The notes beneath the pieces are model-generated. The model did no database searches. It was not told the DNA's origin and saw nothing but the letters and a program-made list of their open reading frames with translations. A DNA stretch of 64,000 nt from NCBI RefSeq assembly GCF_013307435.2, contig NZ_CP102845.1, forward strand, positions 1,984,001-2,048,000, read 5' to 3'. A program made the translations under genes and the position numbers. This document shows, piece by piece, positions 35,912 to 45,457 of the stretch (its first letter is position 1; each line of letters begins with the position of its first letter). The DNA comes from Microvirga terrae. GTDB taxonomy: Bacteria; Pseudomonadota; Alphaproteobacteria; Rhizobiales; Beijerinckiaceae.

Positions 35912-35980
35912 ACCAGACGACATCCTGCCGCCAGCGACGCTATCATGCTCGAAAATGATACCCGATAAATGGGGGCGGCG

Positions 35981-36187
35981 ATGAAAGTTACGGCATCGAT
36001 CCTGGCGCTTATAGCAGCAATAGGGGCTTCAGAAGCCAATGGGTACATTGGGTACTGTTACTCGATAAACAATCCCGATTTGCGTGCGATGTGCCGAGCG
36101 AAACAGCATCATGAGCCGGGCTACTGCTACAGCATCCAGCAATCGGATGTGCGGGCGCAGTGCTTAGCGGAAACTCCTCGCAGGTAG
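35981..36187 (+). CDS. Small secreted Cys-rich tandem-repeat protein
   Basis: 68 residues. MKVTASILALIAAIGASEA is a signal peptide. The mature part has two near-copies of a 20-residue unit: GYCYSINNPDLRAMCRAKQ and GYCYSIQQSDVRAQCLAET, each with two Cys that could form disulfides. A GGGGGCGG ribosome site precedes the ATG. Periplasmic/secreted; role unknown, cargo of the element. Confidence 0.7.
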   Translation: MKVTASILALIAAIGASEANGYIGYCYSINNPDLRAMCRAKQHHEPGYCYSIQQSDVRAQCLAETPRR

Positions 36188-36313
36188 TTACAACATACAT
36201 TTGGGGTATCGGGCAATCGCAGCAGCTCTCTGCGCACGGCAGAGAGATGACTCTCGACGTGAAGTAGGGACCAATAACCTCAAGCGATAAATATCCTTTT
36301 AGCTGATGCAAAA

Positions 36314-39300
36314 TTACACGTGCCGCAAGTAAGCCTCGCCTACAACTGTGCTGTCTGCCACGTCTAACTCAAAACTATACGATGCTGGGGTTCGTGGCCA
36401 ATCCGACGGCTTCGCACTTCGAGCGACCGTGTAGCCGGCAGGATCAATCCATGTAAGCCCCTCGTCTACGTCGATAGGCGCAACCGTCATCTGAGACTTA
36501 CGATAATTTTCTGCGGGGCGTTCGAGGCGGGCTCTTATGATGAACTGTCTTATAGCACTTAGTTCGGGCGTAGACACCCGCTGAGCCTGTGCCCAGTCGC
36601 GGATTGCCCGTGGATCCAATGCGTCGTTGGGATCAATGTCTGCTGCCAAGCCAGCGTAGTAGTACTGCGCAGCTTCTTCGGCTCCCGCTCTGTCTATCGC
36701 ATCGCCGCGCGCAAGAAGGAATGCCGCTACTGGATCGAGTGTGCCCCAGGTAAGGAGCTCCTTTAACCAGAATGCAATCCAAGGAAGACCGCTTCGCGGC
36801 CAGTCGCTTATTTCGAGGGCCTTTATGGGCTGAGACCCATCAGTACTGTCAAGCAGCAAGCCTATAATGCTACCAAGCCCCCAACTCCCGCGATATATGA
36901 AGTTTTGCGAAACGAAATCAAACCAAGTTGTGATCTCATTGGGTCGCGGACCCCTCGCTAAGCTCGCTTTAGCCAGCCACCACTGGAGTAACTTACGCCA
37001 TTCAGTGAAGTTGCGTCGTCTTCCCAGTTTTGTAGAGATTCTGAATGATGGCACATGCGACAGAGTTTCTAGAACATCGGCCACGAATGAAAGGCGCTCC
37101 TCCGTACTCCAACGAATATATATTGAACCTTCTCCCAGCTTAGAGCGAAGTGAATCCTGTATTGTTAGTAAGCTGCTGGCGGATCTGGGCGATAGACTTG
37201 TCTTGTAAATTCGGCGCCGCTGTGCCGCATCTGGGTATTGCTGTTTAATTGCCCGACCACGAGCCAGCCAGTAACGCCCTAAGCGATCTTCCTCAGTTGC
37301 AGCAGCGAATGCATAAGTCTTTTGCCAAACTCTGGTAAGCTCTGCCTCTATCAGCTCCGGTTCGAGGTGGCGGAGGCGAAGTTCCTCGATCTCTTGAACG
37401 GCGGCAATTAGGAAGCCATCGAGCGTATCCAAATACGCTTGGGCCTCCGGAAGTTCTCCATCCGAGGAAGGCGAGACAGCAGTCTGCTCTAGCCATCGCT
37501 GGAATGCATCCTGATCTGCGCTGCCTGTGAGGGCGGACCATGCGTCCTCAAGCGAGCGCAGAAGAAGGGATAGCGGGCTTGATGCTTGGTCCTGTGGCAG
37601 ACCTTCGCCCGTTGCGGTCGCTGTCAGTTCAATTTGACTGACTAAACTCTCGTATCCTGCCCATTCGCGATTATAAACCGGTTGAACGCGCCCACCACCT
37701 ACACGTCGCATTTGACGTTCCGGCAGAACCACGAGCGCAATACCCTCAGTTGATACTCCTGGGCGACCAGCTCGGCCCACAAGGTTTGTGAATTCTTGAA
37801 GGCTCAACGGCGTATTGCTGCGGTGAACGCTTGGAATCAAGAGGTAGTTGACAGGAGTGTTCACGCCTTCGGAAAGGGTTGAAGTTGCAATCACGACTCG
37901 GATGTAACCTTTGTCGATCACAACTTTGAGGCGCCTAGCAAGCAACGCAGGCATCTTACCATGGTGTACAGCGATGCCGCGGCTTAGGAGCCTGTATTCA
38001 ACTGACTCGGTCGAAAAATAATCAGCTGCGCTCGCCAAGCAGCGTGTCCACGCTTCATCAGCTCCATTGAAATTTCGAAAGTTAGGCAGCGAGTTTTCCG
38101 GCCAGCTCTCCAGTAGATCGGCACAAGTGGAGGAGAATGCCTCGACCTGTTGCGTTAGTGATATCAGAACTGAAGGACGACTTCCGTCGGGCCGCTCGGC
38201 TGCGAGTTGAAGCGCTGCCCATAGAGTAGGCCCGCGCATTCGGACCTCGGGGCCGGCAGTTGCGTCGATTCCGCCAGGGGGAGCGGGAAACGGATGTCTT
38301 ACGTAAGGTGTATCAGCTCCTCGCTCGTCATCAAAGCGGAGGGAGTGCCCATCCATCAGGTTATAGTGAATGCTATAGTTGCCGGACGGGCTAACTTCTA
38401 AGCGACCGAGCATCTGCCGAGTGCTGCGGTAGGACGATGTGGTCGGGAGTGAGTGACGATCTCCGCCTATCCAGCGTGCCAACGCAGGTGCTGCCCGTGC
38501 TGCCACAGCTGAGAGTCCTATGATGCGAAACTGATAATCCTCTCGGGCGCGGAGAAGTCGCGAGCCAAGTTGTTCAAGCCGAAAGGCTCTTGAGCTTCCA
38601 TCCTGTAGTCCGCCTCTGAAGGACTCATTCTGCTCTACCATATGAGCCTCATCAATCACGACGAGCCGCACCCGGTCTAAGAACATTACTCCGAGGTAAC
38701 GGATCAGGGCATCTGCCTTTTCGAACGTGCAGATAACAATGGTCGCGCGATCCGATTGTACCCAAGCATCGGTAGGACCCCAATCTGTCCCACCATACAG
38801 GCCAGTGACGACTACAGGCTCCGCTGCGATGCCCTTTAGATCTTGAGCAAGACGAGCTTCTACTTCGGCGGCAAGTGCCCGTGACGTGACTATGTAGAGT
38901 ACCAAATTTCCTGGAGCGAGACCTTCAAGGCCTGATCCTAAACCTTCGAGCTGGATAGATGTGTCGCGTTGTTCTGCAAATAGGCCTTGGACAATTCCGA
39001 GTGTGGCGACTGTTGTCTTCCCTGAGCCTGTTGGAGTGCAAAGGACGAATGACGTATTCGACCTTAAACGTTCGATTCCTGCTGCCTGAGCCGGCCATAC
39101 TAGGGACCGGCGGTTCACGAATGCGGAGCGAGCAAACTGAACCAGTGCGTCGCCTGCCGCAGAGCTTGAAACTTCACGTAAGCTGTCAATCAGTGGCCAT
39201 ATACTTGAGGTGATATAGCGTCTGCTTGCCAGCGCAGTGAGCTTCGCGAGTAGGTAGGAGTAAGGGTCCCGACTGTGGAGGAACCCCGCTGCTAGCCGAT

Positions 39301-39925
39301 CAATCTTCTGTAGGGCGCGCTCGTTGACCCCATCCGAGCCAGTCCGTAAATAGCTGCAGATCGTCCCGATGCACATTACGACATGGCGGGCTGCCTGAAT
39401 TGTAAGGTCGGACTCGTCGATTTCTCTTGCGACCTCACGGGCACGGTCTTGTTGCCAATAGATGCTTATGGCTTCTAATACGGCTGGAAAATTAGCTCTT
39501 AGATATTCCCGAAGGATAGTCGAATATTGTTCTCCATCGGGCATATTGCGTAACTGGCCGAGAGCCATCGCAGGATAGCCGGCAAGTTGATAGGCTGCTG
39601 CGGATAATAGTCGTAGCGGTGCCGCACGCGGCTGTAACCGAGGCTGCGAGAGCCACTCTAGGATCTCTGCCGCACGCTTTAGTCCATCGCGCCACTCGCC
39701 GTCCGGGTCGTCTTCCAGTTCGATCAATGCACATTCGACAAGGAGCATTGCCTCATCTAGGTATATTTCGACATCGGTTTCTCTGAAGGATGAGAGGCCG
39801 TCGCTTCCCATGTCTAGGCGCAGTCGATGGCTGTAAAGCCTAGCTTGGCCTGTTGTGAGCGCATTTCCAGCTAACTGACGGCGTACATCGTGTGCGATCT
39901 GGATAGTGGCAGCCGTAGGCATCAT
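36314..39925 (-). CDS. SF2 helicase of a Hachiman-type defence module (HamB-like)
   Basis: 1203 residues. Superfamily 2 helicase motifs: Walker A VLCTPTGSGKTTVATLG near residue 296, DEAH box VIDEAHMVEQNESFRGG near residue 423, motif III IGLSAVAARAAP, motif V VIATSTLSEGVNTPVNYLLIPS and motif VI LVGRAGRPGVSTEGIAL near residue 712, with a long C-terminal region after it. The gene starts inside the stop of the nuclease gene (ATGA overlap). Hachiman (HamA nuclease + HamB helicase) destroys cell DNA when it senses phage activity. Helicase plus PD-(D/E)XK partner matches; alternatives are other nuclease-helicase systems. Confidence 0.75.
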   Translation of the reverse strand: MMPTAATIQIAHDVRRQLAGNALTTGQARLYSHRLRLDMGSDGLSSFRETDVEIYLDEAMLLVECALIELEDDPDGEWRDGLKRAAEILEWLSQPRLQPRAAPLRLLSAAAYQLAGYPAMALGQLRNMPDGEQYSTILREYLRANFPAVLEAISIYWQQDRAREVAREIDESDLTIQAARHVVMCIGTICSYLRTGSDGVNERALQKIDRLAAGFLHSRDPYSYLLAKLTALASRRYITSSIWPLIDSLREVSSSAAGDALVQFARSAFVNRRSLVWPAQAAGIERLRSNTSFVLCTPTGSGKTTVATLGIVQGLFAEQRDTSIQLEGLGSGLEGLAPGNLVLYIVTSRALAAEVEARLAQDLKGIAAEPVVVTGLYGGTDWGPTDAWVQSDRATIVICTFEKADALIRYLGVMFLDRVRLVVIDEAHMVEQNESFRGGLQDGSSRAFRLEQLGSRLLRAREDYQFRIIGLSAVAARAAPALARWIGGDRHSLPTTSSYRSTRQMLGRLEVSPSGNYSIHYNLMDGHSLRFDDERGADTPYVRHPFPAPPGGIDATAGPEVRMRGPTLWAALQLAAERPDGSRPSVLISLTQQVEAFSSTCADLLESWPENSLPNFRNFNGADEAWTRCLASAADYFSTESVEYRLLSRGIAVHHGKMPALLARRLKVVIDKGYIRVVIATSTLSEGVNTPVNYLLIPSVHRSNTPLSLQEFTNLVGRAGRPGVSTEGIALVVLPERQMRRVGGGRVQPVYNREWAGYESLVSQIELTATATGEGLPQDQASSPLSLLLRSLEDAWSALTGSADQDAFQRWLEQTAVSPSSDGELPEAQAYLDTLDGFLIAAVQEIEELRLRHLEPELIEAELTRVWQKTYAFAAATEEDRLGRYWLARGRAIKQQYPDAAQRRRIYKTSLSPRSASSLLTIQDSLRSKLGEGSIYIRWSTEERLSFVADVLETLSHVPSFRISTKLGRRRNFTEWRKLLQWWLAKASLARGPRPNEITTWFDFVSQNFIYRGSWGLGSIIGLLLDSTDGSQPIKALEISDWPRSGLPWIAFWLKELLTWGTLDPVAAFLLARGDAIDRAGAEEAAQYYYAGLAADIDPNDALDPRAIRDWAQAQRVSTPELSAIRQFIIRARLERPAENYRKSQMTVAPIDVDEGLTWIDPAGYTVARSAKPSDWPRTPASYSFELDVADSTVVGEAYLRHV

Positions 39926-40833
39926 GGCCTCCGATAGAGCGCGTCAACAATCCCAGTAAGGTCTTCGAACTGAAATTCCATACCCTCGAGACCGCGCTGA
40001 ATATTGTACTCTGAATGTGGAGTGTCGGTCGGAAGCCAAGCGATTCTGGTGCCACGCTGCGGGATGTGTCCGCAGGCATATGCAACACCGTCGTGGCGAA
40101 TGGCTACACGATACCCGCCATGCCAGAGCTTGAGTAGTGCTTCGCGCCAAGTATTGGCTTCTGGCGTGTCGTATTCGGCCAGCAGATTGATGAGCTCACG
40201 TATCCCAGATGGCTTTAGGCCTGTCTGCGCGAGTTTACGATGAGCTTCCGCTATCGTCGCGTTATTGTTCTGAGCAAGGCATTTTGCCTCAAGTGTTAAT
40301 ATATCTGTGATTGTGTTGCTGGCATCAACGCGGAACGCTAAACCATCGTCGCCCGTTCGACCTGGTCGACGTTCTTGTACTTGATCTGGGTCGACGGTCT
40401 GACCCTCCAGGAGGCGTTCATTGATCCACTCTAAGTGTTGAAACTCTTGATCGTGCATTCGGAAGAGAAAGGCGGGGACGATCCAATCAGTAGTATTGTG
40501 GGCCCCCCAATGCTCCACCGCAATCACTGCGAGGGTTTCTCCAAAATAGCCCTGGAGGGTGATGCGATTCATCATACGTGGGAAGTTGGCCGCCGGATCA
40601 GTAGCCGGATCGTTGAATGGGGAAAGGTCATCTTCAAATCCCTTTCTTAGGCGTCGTTTGGTGTCCTCGAAGGCCTCGTCGATGTAGGCAGTTAGCTCGG
40701 CCAGAACGGCACCCAGAGCTGTTCGATTCTCGCGCCATAACCGTAGCCGGTACTGACCATTGGAGCTTGATATGCTCTCTTCGACCATCCAAGAGTTTAG
40801 AAGCTGGGGTGAAAGGCGCCGGAAACGGATCAC
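39922..40833 (-). CDS. PD-(D/E)XK-like nuclease of the same module (HamA-like)
   Basis: 303 residues. Candidate nuclease residues follow the PD-(D/E)XK order: Glu in LQGYFGETLAVIAVEHW near residue 96, Asp in GDDGLAFRVD near residue 160, and the Glu-x-Lys in TLEAKCLAQNN near residue 181. This is the layout of the DUF1837/HamA family. First gene of the pair; its stop overlaps the helicase start by four bases. Assignment as HamA is by context plus this motif, so moderate. Confidence 0.62.
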   Translation of the reverse strand: MIRFRRLSPQLLNSWMVEESISSSNGQYRLRLWRENRTALGAVLAELTAYIDEAFEDTKRRLRKGFEDDLSPFNDPATDPAANFPRMMNRITLQGYFGETLAVIAVEHWGAHNTTDWIVPAFLFRMHDQEFQHLEWINERLLEGQTVDPDQVQERRPGRTGDDGLAFRVDASNTITDILTLEAKCLAQNNNATIAEAHRKLAQTGLKPSGIRELINLLAEYDTPEANTWREALLKLWHGGYRVAIRHDGVAYACGHIPQRGTRIAWLPTDTPHSEYNIQRGLEGMEFQFEDLTGIVDALYRRP

Positions 40834-41092
40834 TTCGGAATACTCGATATTGAGTTACTGAGCCTTTTTTGCTTTTGGCTCGGTAGCGGTCAAGCTCACT
40901 GAAGACGCAAATTTAGAGTTGTGGGTGCTTGGCAGCCATTTTTGGCATTCCTCTCTGTGCTGCGGTGAATGTGTTCAGCGTCACCCGCATAGGCTAGTTC
41001 CCAACTGCCCGACCAAAGGTAGATACCTTTGGCAGAAAGAGCCACAATGGCCTGTCTTCTTTGAGTCTATCCCAGATGATACGCTTGTACCG

Positions 41093-41190
41093 TTCATCAA
41101 AAATGAGCAATGCGCGAAATTTTCATTGCGCATGTTGATAAAATACACCCAAAGTGAGACACTCATTTTTGAGACATTCAAAATGAGACA
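41093..41190. promoter_or_regulatory. Element operators O2 and O3 before the recombinase
   Basis: O2 is TTCATCA-AAAA-TGAGCAA (41093-41110, 16 of 18 positions as O1). O3 is CTCA-TTTT-TGAG (41162-41173) with matching ACA flanks, followed by another half-type box TTCAAAATGAGA. They lie in the 100 bases upstream of the serine recombinase start. They could be repressor sites or, less likely, recombination sites for the enzyme. Confidence 0.55.
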
Positions 41191-41200
41191 TGAGGGCCTT

Positions 41201-41821
41201 ATGTTTATCCGCGCATACCTTCGCGCCAGCACCAAAGAGCAGGATGCAGAACGCGCCCGGGAGATGCTGGACAAGTTCACTGCCGAACATGGGAAGGTGA
41301 TTGCCTCCCGCTACATCGAGAACGAGTCCGGCGCCCGCGCTGACCGTCCGGCGCTGCTTCGCCTGCTGGCGGATGCTCAGCCCGGCGATGTGTTGCTGGT
41401 GGAAAGTATCGACCGCCTTTCGCGTCTGCCGGAAGACGACTGGCGCAAACTGAAAACTGCCATCGACTCCAAAGGGCTGCGCGTTGTGGCGATTGACCTA
41501 CCAACATCGCATCAGGGCATGAAGGTGATCGACAAGGGAGATGAGTTCACCGGTCGTATGCTGGCGGCCATTAATGGCATGATGATTGAGATGATGGCGG
41601 CTATTGCCCGCAAAGACTACGAGCAGCGCCGTCAGCGCCAGGCGCAGGGAATTGAGAAAGCGAAGAAAGAGGGCGCTTACACAGGTCGCAAGTCGGACCC
41701 TGAGCTTCATCGTCGCGTGCGCGATGCATTGGAAGCCGGTCTCGGTGTCAGGGCCGCCGCTCGGGTGGTAGGATGCTCGACTAACACGGTGACCAGGATT
41801 CGCGACGAACTGGCTGCCTAA
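41201..41821 (+). CDS. Serine recombinase (resolvase/invertase family)
   Basis: 206 residues. The catalytic domain reads AYLRASTKEQDAERAREML with nucleophile Ser near residue 9, VLLVESIDRLSRLPEDDW and the E-helix region MMIEMMAAIARKDYEQRRQRQAQGIEKAKKEG. The C-terminal helix-turn-helix is LEAGLGVRAAARVVGCSTNTVTRIRDEL. The ATG at 41201 (MFIRAYL) follows GAGGG by four bases; the frame is open to 40919 but the upstream part has no conserved sequence and carries operator repeats. It may resolve element multimers or act at the cargo boundary. Confidence 0.88.
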   Translation: MFIRAYLRASTKEQDAERAREMLDKFTAEHGKVIASRYIENESGARADRPALLRLLADAQPGDVLLVESIDRLSRLPEDDWRKLKTAIDSKGLRVVAIDLPTSHQGMKVIDKGDEFTGRMLAAINGMMIEMMAAIARKDYEQRRQRQAQGIEKAKKEGAYTGRKSDPELHRRVRDALEAGLGVRAAARVVGCSTNTVTRIRDELAA

Positions 41822-41836
41822 CCGCGGGAGTTGATC

Positions 41837-42241
41837 ATGGCCGAAGGTGTGCATCTCGAAGCCGTTGAGCGAGTGCTCGCCACGTTGTTTCAGAAGGGCG
41901 AAACTCTTCTGAGTTTATTCTCGTTCAGCAAACCCGGCACACCTCTTTGGGATCGGCGTATGGGGACTGAGATCTTTGTAGATCGCAGGGTGTACGCTGA
42001 GGCAGTGCTATTTATTCGGAAAAATGGTGCGCCGTACCTGCGCGCTATTTTGGTCTCGGACCTTTGGTCGTTGGTCACTAACTTCGTGACGGAGCACTTC
42101 TGGTGTATTGGCGGATCGACGTTCTTTCCTATTACGGATGAACCCTACTCGAAGCGCGTCACTGAAGAAGACAAGCTGGCATTAGCAGATGCCTTGGCAT
42201 CGTCGGCGCTCTTCAATCCTAAGCCCGACCTCAGCCGATAG
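41837..42241 (+). CDS. Hypothetical protein after the recombinase
   Basis: 134 residues from the ATG at 41837, with GGGAG six bases upstream. It contains LFQKGETLLSLFSFSKPGTPLWDRRMGTEIFVD and a hydrophobic FVTEHFWCIGGSTFFPIT. No family recognised. Its end is close to the left limit of the alphaproteobacterial-style block. Confidence 0.5.
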   Translation: MAEGVHLEAVERVLATLFQKGETLLSLFSFSKPGTPLWDRRMGTEIFVDRRVYAEAVLFIRKNGAPYLRAILVSDLWSLVTNFVTEHFWCIGGSTFFPITDEPYSKRVTEEDKLALADALASSALFNPKPDLSR

Positions 42242-42329
42242 CCCCGGGCAACCTTTGTCGCACGATGCTAAGCCTCTCTTGATTATCAATGCTTGACAAC
42301 TAGATGCCTCCTCTCACGGAACCTCCTAC

Positions 42330-42521
42330 ATGGCTACAGACCAGACCCGCAACGTTTCCCTTACGGCGGAGCTGAACGCGTTCATCCGCGCTCAGGTCGC
42401 CTCCGGCCAATATCAGAATGCCAGTGAGGTGGTGCGGGCCAGTCTGCGCCTGCTCCAGCAGCAGGAGCAGCGCAGCCGGCGCAAAGGCGCCGCTCTGCCC
42501 CTGGATCCGGCGGGTGGATGA
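42330..42521 (+). CDS. ParD-like antitoxin without toxin
   Basis: 63 residues. TRNVSLTAELNAFIRAQVASGQYQNASEVVRASLRLLQQQE is the ribbon-helix-helix dimer of type II ParD/CC2985 antitoxins. The tail (RSRRKGAALPLDPAGG) is not a toxin-binding helix of the usual kind. Instead of a parE gene, the next gene (hybrid kinase) begins within its stop (ATGATGA overlap at 42518-42521). It may regulate the kinase operon. First gene of the host-like block. Confidence 0.72.
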   Translation: MATDQTRNVSLTAELNAFIRAQVASGQYQNASEVVRASLRLLQQQEQRSRRKGAALPLDPAGG

Positions 42522-45457
42522 TGAACTCCAAGCCTGACATCCCGTCTCCTCCCGGGTTTTTAGCCGGTGGGGGCACGATGGGAGCGCTGATCCGGGCCCA
42601 TGACTGGTCGGAGTCGCCACTTGGGCCTCCCACACGCTGGCCTCAGGCGCTCAAGACGGCCGTCAGTCTCATGCTCCACGCGCGCCAGCCGGCCTACATC
42701 GCCTGGGGCCCCGAACAGATCTCGCTCTACAACGACGGCTACATTCCGATCCTCGGCACCAAGCATCCTGCCGGGCTGGGTCAGCCCGCTGCGGCGTTGT
42801 GGGCGGAGATCTGGGATACCCTGGGCCCGCTCAACGCGGCCGTACTCGCCGGTGAGGCACAGTGGTTCGAGGACATGCCGTTCGCGCTCGCCGGCCGCGA
42901 TCGGGACCTGAGCTGGTTCAGCTACTCCTACACGCCGCTGCGGGGCGACGACGACCGGATCACGGGCATCTTCTGCGTTGCCCAGGAGACAACCGAGAAA
43001 GTTCTGGCTTACAGCCGCACCCAGGCCGAACGCGAACGCCTGACCCGGATGTTCGAGCAGGCGCCCGGCTTTGTGGCGATGCTCGAGGGACCCGAGCACC
43101 GGTTCGGGCTCGCCAACCCCGCCTACATGCGGCTGGTCGGGCATCGCGCCATCATCGGCAAGACGGTCGCAGAGGCCCTGCCGGATGCGGTCGAGCAGGG
43201 CTACCTTGGTCTGCTGGACGAGGTCTACCGCAACGGCAAGGCTCTCAACCTGATCGGTGCGAAGTACGCCGCCCAAACAGCACCTGGCGGCTCCATCGAC
43301 GAGCGGTATGTCGACTTCGTCTATCAGCCGCTGACCGACGCGACCGGTGCCGTGACGGGCATCTTCATCGAGGGGTATGACGTCACGGATCGGATCCGGG
43401 CTGAAACCCACCACCGGGCCCTTCTCGAACTCGGTGACCGCATCCGCGATATCGGCGATCCCGACGAATTGTCGTTTGCTGCGGCTGAGATCCTCGGACG
43501 GACCCTGGAGGTGAGCAGGGCCGGCTACGGCACGGTCGACAAAGCCTCGGAGACCATCACCATCGCCCGTGACTGGAATGCTCCCGGGATCACGAGCATC
43601 GCCGGCGTACTGCATTTCCGTGACTACGGCTCGTATATCGAGGATCTGAAGCGCGGCGAGACCGCCGTGATCGCCGATGCGGACCAGGACCCGCGCACCG
43701 CCGCCACGGCCGGTATGCTCAAGGCCATCAGCGCGCAAGCCTTCATCAACATGCCGGTGACGGAGCGTGGCAACTTCGTCGCCCTGCTGTTCCTCAACCA
43801 TGCCACGGCGCGGGACTGGCGAGAGGATGAACTCGCTCTCGTGCGCGATGTGGCCGAGCGCACCCGGACCGCGGTCGCGCGGCTGGAAGCCGAGCGGGAC
43901 TTGCAGGCGCTGGCGGCCTCGCTGGAGCAGCAAGTCCAGGAGCGCACCGAAGAGTATGATCGGGTGTGGCGCAACTCGCGCGACCTTCTCGTGATCGTGG
44001 GCGCCGACGGCATCTTCCGGGCCATCAATCCGGCCTGGACGACCATTCTCGGGCACGAGCCGGAGGAGGTGGCTGGCCACAGCTTCCTGGAGTTCATCTG
44101 GCCGGAAGACGCCACCCTGACGCAGGACGGGCTCGACGAAGCGGCGGCCGCGCATGACCTGACCAACTTCGAGAACCGCTACCGCCACAAGGACGGCACC
44201 CCGCGCTGGATCTCCTGGCACACCTCGGTCGAGGGCGACCTCGTCTATGCCTATGGCCGGCATATCACGGTTGAGAGGGAAGCTGCCGCAGCCCTGGGGC
44301 AGGCCCAGGATGCCCTGCGTCAGTCGCAGAAGCTGGAGGCGGTGGGCCAGCTCACGGGCGGCGTGGCGCACGACTTCAACAACCTGCTTACCATCATCAA
44401 GTCGTCCACGGACCTGCTGCGCAAGCCGGGGCTGCCGGACGAGCGGCGGCGGCGCTACATCGATGCCATTTCTGACACCGTGGACCGTGCCGCCCGGCTG
44501 ACGGGACAGCTTCTGGCCTTCGCCCGCCGGCAGGCCCTGAAGCCCGAGGTGTTCGACGCGGCCGAGTGCATCCGCGCCATCACCGATATGCTGCGCACGG
44601 TCGTGGGATCGCGCATTCGCATTGTCATGGAGATGCCCAGCGAGCCTTGCCGGATCGAAGCCGACGTGAGCCAGTTCGAGACCGCGCTCGTCAACATGGT
44701 GGTCAACGCGCGCGATGCCATGGATGGCGCGGGTCGGCTGACCGTGCGGGTCGAGGAGGTCTCCGGGATGCCAGCGATCCGCGGGCACCGGGGCGGGGCA
44801 GGCCCGTTCGTGGCCGTCTCGCTGACGGACACCGGCGTTGGTATTGCAGCGGACCAGCTCATCCGGATCTTCGAGCCATTCTACACCACCAAGGAGGTTG
44901 GCAAGGGAACCGGCCTGGGGCTGTCCCAGGTCTACGGCTTCGCCAAACAGTCCGGCGGTGACGTAGCGGTGGAAAGCGAAGTCGGCCGCGACACCACGTT
45001 TACCCTGTACCTGCCCCGCATTTATGAGACAGTCGCCGCCGGGGAGGAACGCAAGAGGCCAACAGGCTCCGCTCCCGAGGAGGGGCGCGGTCGCCGGGTG
45101 CTCGTGGTGGAGGACAATGTCGAGGTGGGCCGGTTCTCGACCCAGGTCCTCCAGGATCTTGGGTACGAGACGACCTGGGCCGCTAATGCGGACGAGGCGC
45201 TCACGCTCCTGCAAAAGGCGGGTAGTTTCGATGTTGTTTTTTCCGACGTGGTCATGCCCGGGATGAGCGGGATCGAGCTCGGCGAGGAGATCCGGCGGCG
45301 CCAGCCCGGCCTGCCGGTTGTCCTGACCTCGGGCTACAGCCATGTGCTGGCGGAGAAGGGCCGGCATGGCTTCGAGCTGCTGCACAAGCCCTATGCAGCC
45401 GAGGAACTGTCGCGGATCCTGAGACGTCTGACAGGAGGCTGGCATTCGTCACCGTGA
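42518..45457 (+). CDS. Hybrid sensor histidine kinase with PAS, GAF and REC domains
   Basis: 979 residues, cytoplasmic (no membrane segments). Order: PAS near residues 15-155, a second PAS-type region near 175-290, GAF near 300-450, PAS near 475-590, a HisKA box QLTGGVAHDFNNLLTIIKSS with phospho-His near residue 618, an ATPase region (NARDAMDGAG, DTGVGIAADQ, GKGTGLGLSQVYGFAKQSGG) and a C-terminal receiver domain VLVVEDNVEVGRF with phospho-acceptor Asp in FSDVVMPG near residue 909. It shares the style of the chromosome (GC3-rich), unlike flanking element genes. Confidence 0.88.
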   Translation: MMNSKPDIPSPPGFLAGGGTMGALIRAHDWSESPLGPPTRWPQALKTAVSLMLHARQPAYIAWGPEQISLYNDGYIPILGTKHPAGLGQPAAALWAEIWDTLGPLNAAVLAGEAQWFEDMPFALAGRDRDLSWFSYSYTPLRGDDDRITGIFCVAQETTEKVLAYSRTQAERERLTRMFEQAPGFVAMLEGPEHRFGLANPAYMRLVGHRAIIGKTVAEALPDAVEQGYLGLLDEVYRNGKALNLIGAKYAAQTAPGGSIDERYVDFVYQPLTDATGAVTGIFIEGYDVTDRIRAETHHRALLELGDRIRDIGDPDELSFAAAEILGRTLEVSRAGYGTVDKASETITIARDWNAPGITSIAGVLHFRDYGSYIEDLKRGETAVIADADQDPRTAATAGMLKAISAQAFINMPVTERGNFVALLFLNHATARDWREDELALVRDVAERTRTAVARLEAERDLQALAASLEQQVQERTEEYDRVWRNSRDLLVIVGADGIFRAINPAWTTILGHEPEEVAGHSFLEFIWPEDATLTQDGLDEAAAAHDLTNFENRYRHKDGTPRWISWHTSVEGDLVYAYGRHITVEREAAAALGQAQDALRQSQKLEAVGQLTGGVAHDFNNLLTIIKSSTDLLRKPGLPDERRRRYIDAISDTVDRAARLTGQLLAFARRQALKPEVFDAAECIRAITDMLRTVVGSRIRIVMEMPSEPCRIEADVSQFETALVNMVVNARDAMDGAGRLTVRVEEVSGMPAIRGHRGGAGPFVAVSLTDTGVGIAADQLIRIFEPFYTTKEVGKGTGLGLSQVYGFAKQSGGDVAVESEVGRDTTFTLYLPRIYETVAAGEERKRPTGSAPEEGRGRRVLVVEDNVEVGRFSTQVLQDLGYETTWAANADEALTLLQKAGSFDVVFSDVVMPGMSGIELGEEIRRRQPGLPVVLTSGYSHVLAEKGRHGFELLHKPYAAEELSRILRRLTGGWHSSP

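Noticed and set aside
36188..36313. Possible gene between the Cys-rich protein and the helicase end
   Set aside because: Only short frames without start signals; the stretch is the 3' boundary of convergent genes.
39922..40833. Reading the nuclease-helicase pair as a restriction or AbpAB system
   Set aside because: No methyltransferase or specificity gene is near. AbpA and AbpB, as I remember them, differ in size from these two proteins. Hachiman type fits best but is left as moderate confidence.
41093..41190. Treating O2/O3 palindromes as resolvase res sites
   Set aside because: The same palindrome occurs at three other promoters far from the recombinase gene, so an operator explains more; not fully excluded.
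42560..45445. 961-codon minus-strand open frame across the hybrid kinase
   Set aside because: Antisense shadow; the plus strand has all kinase and receiver motifs.
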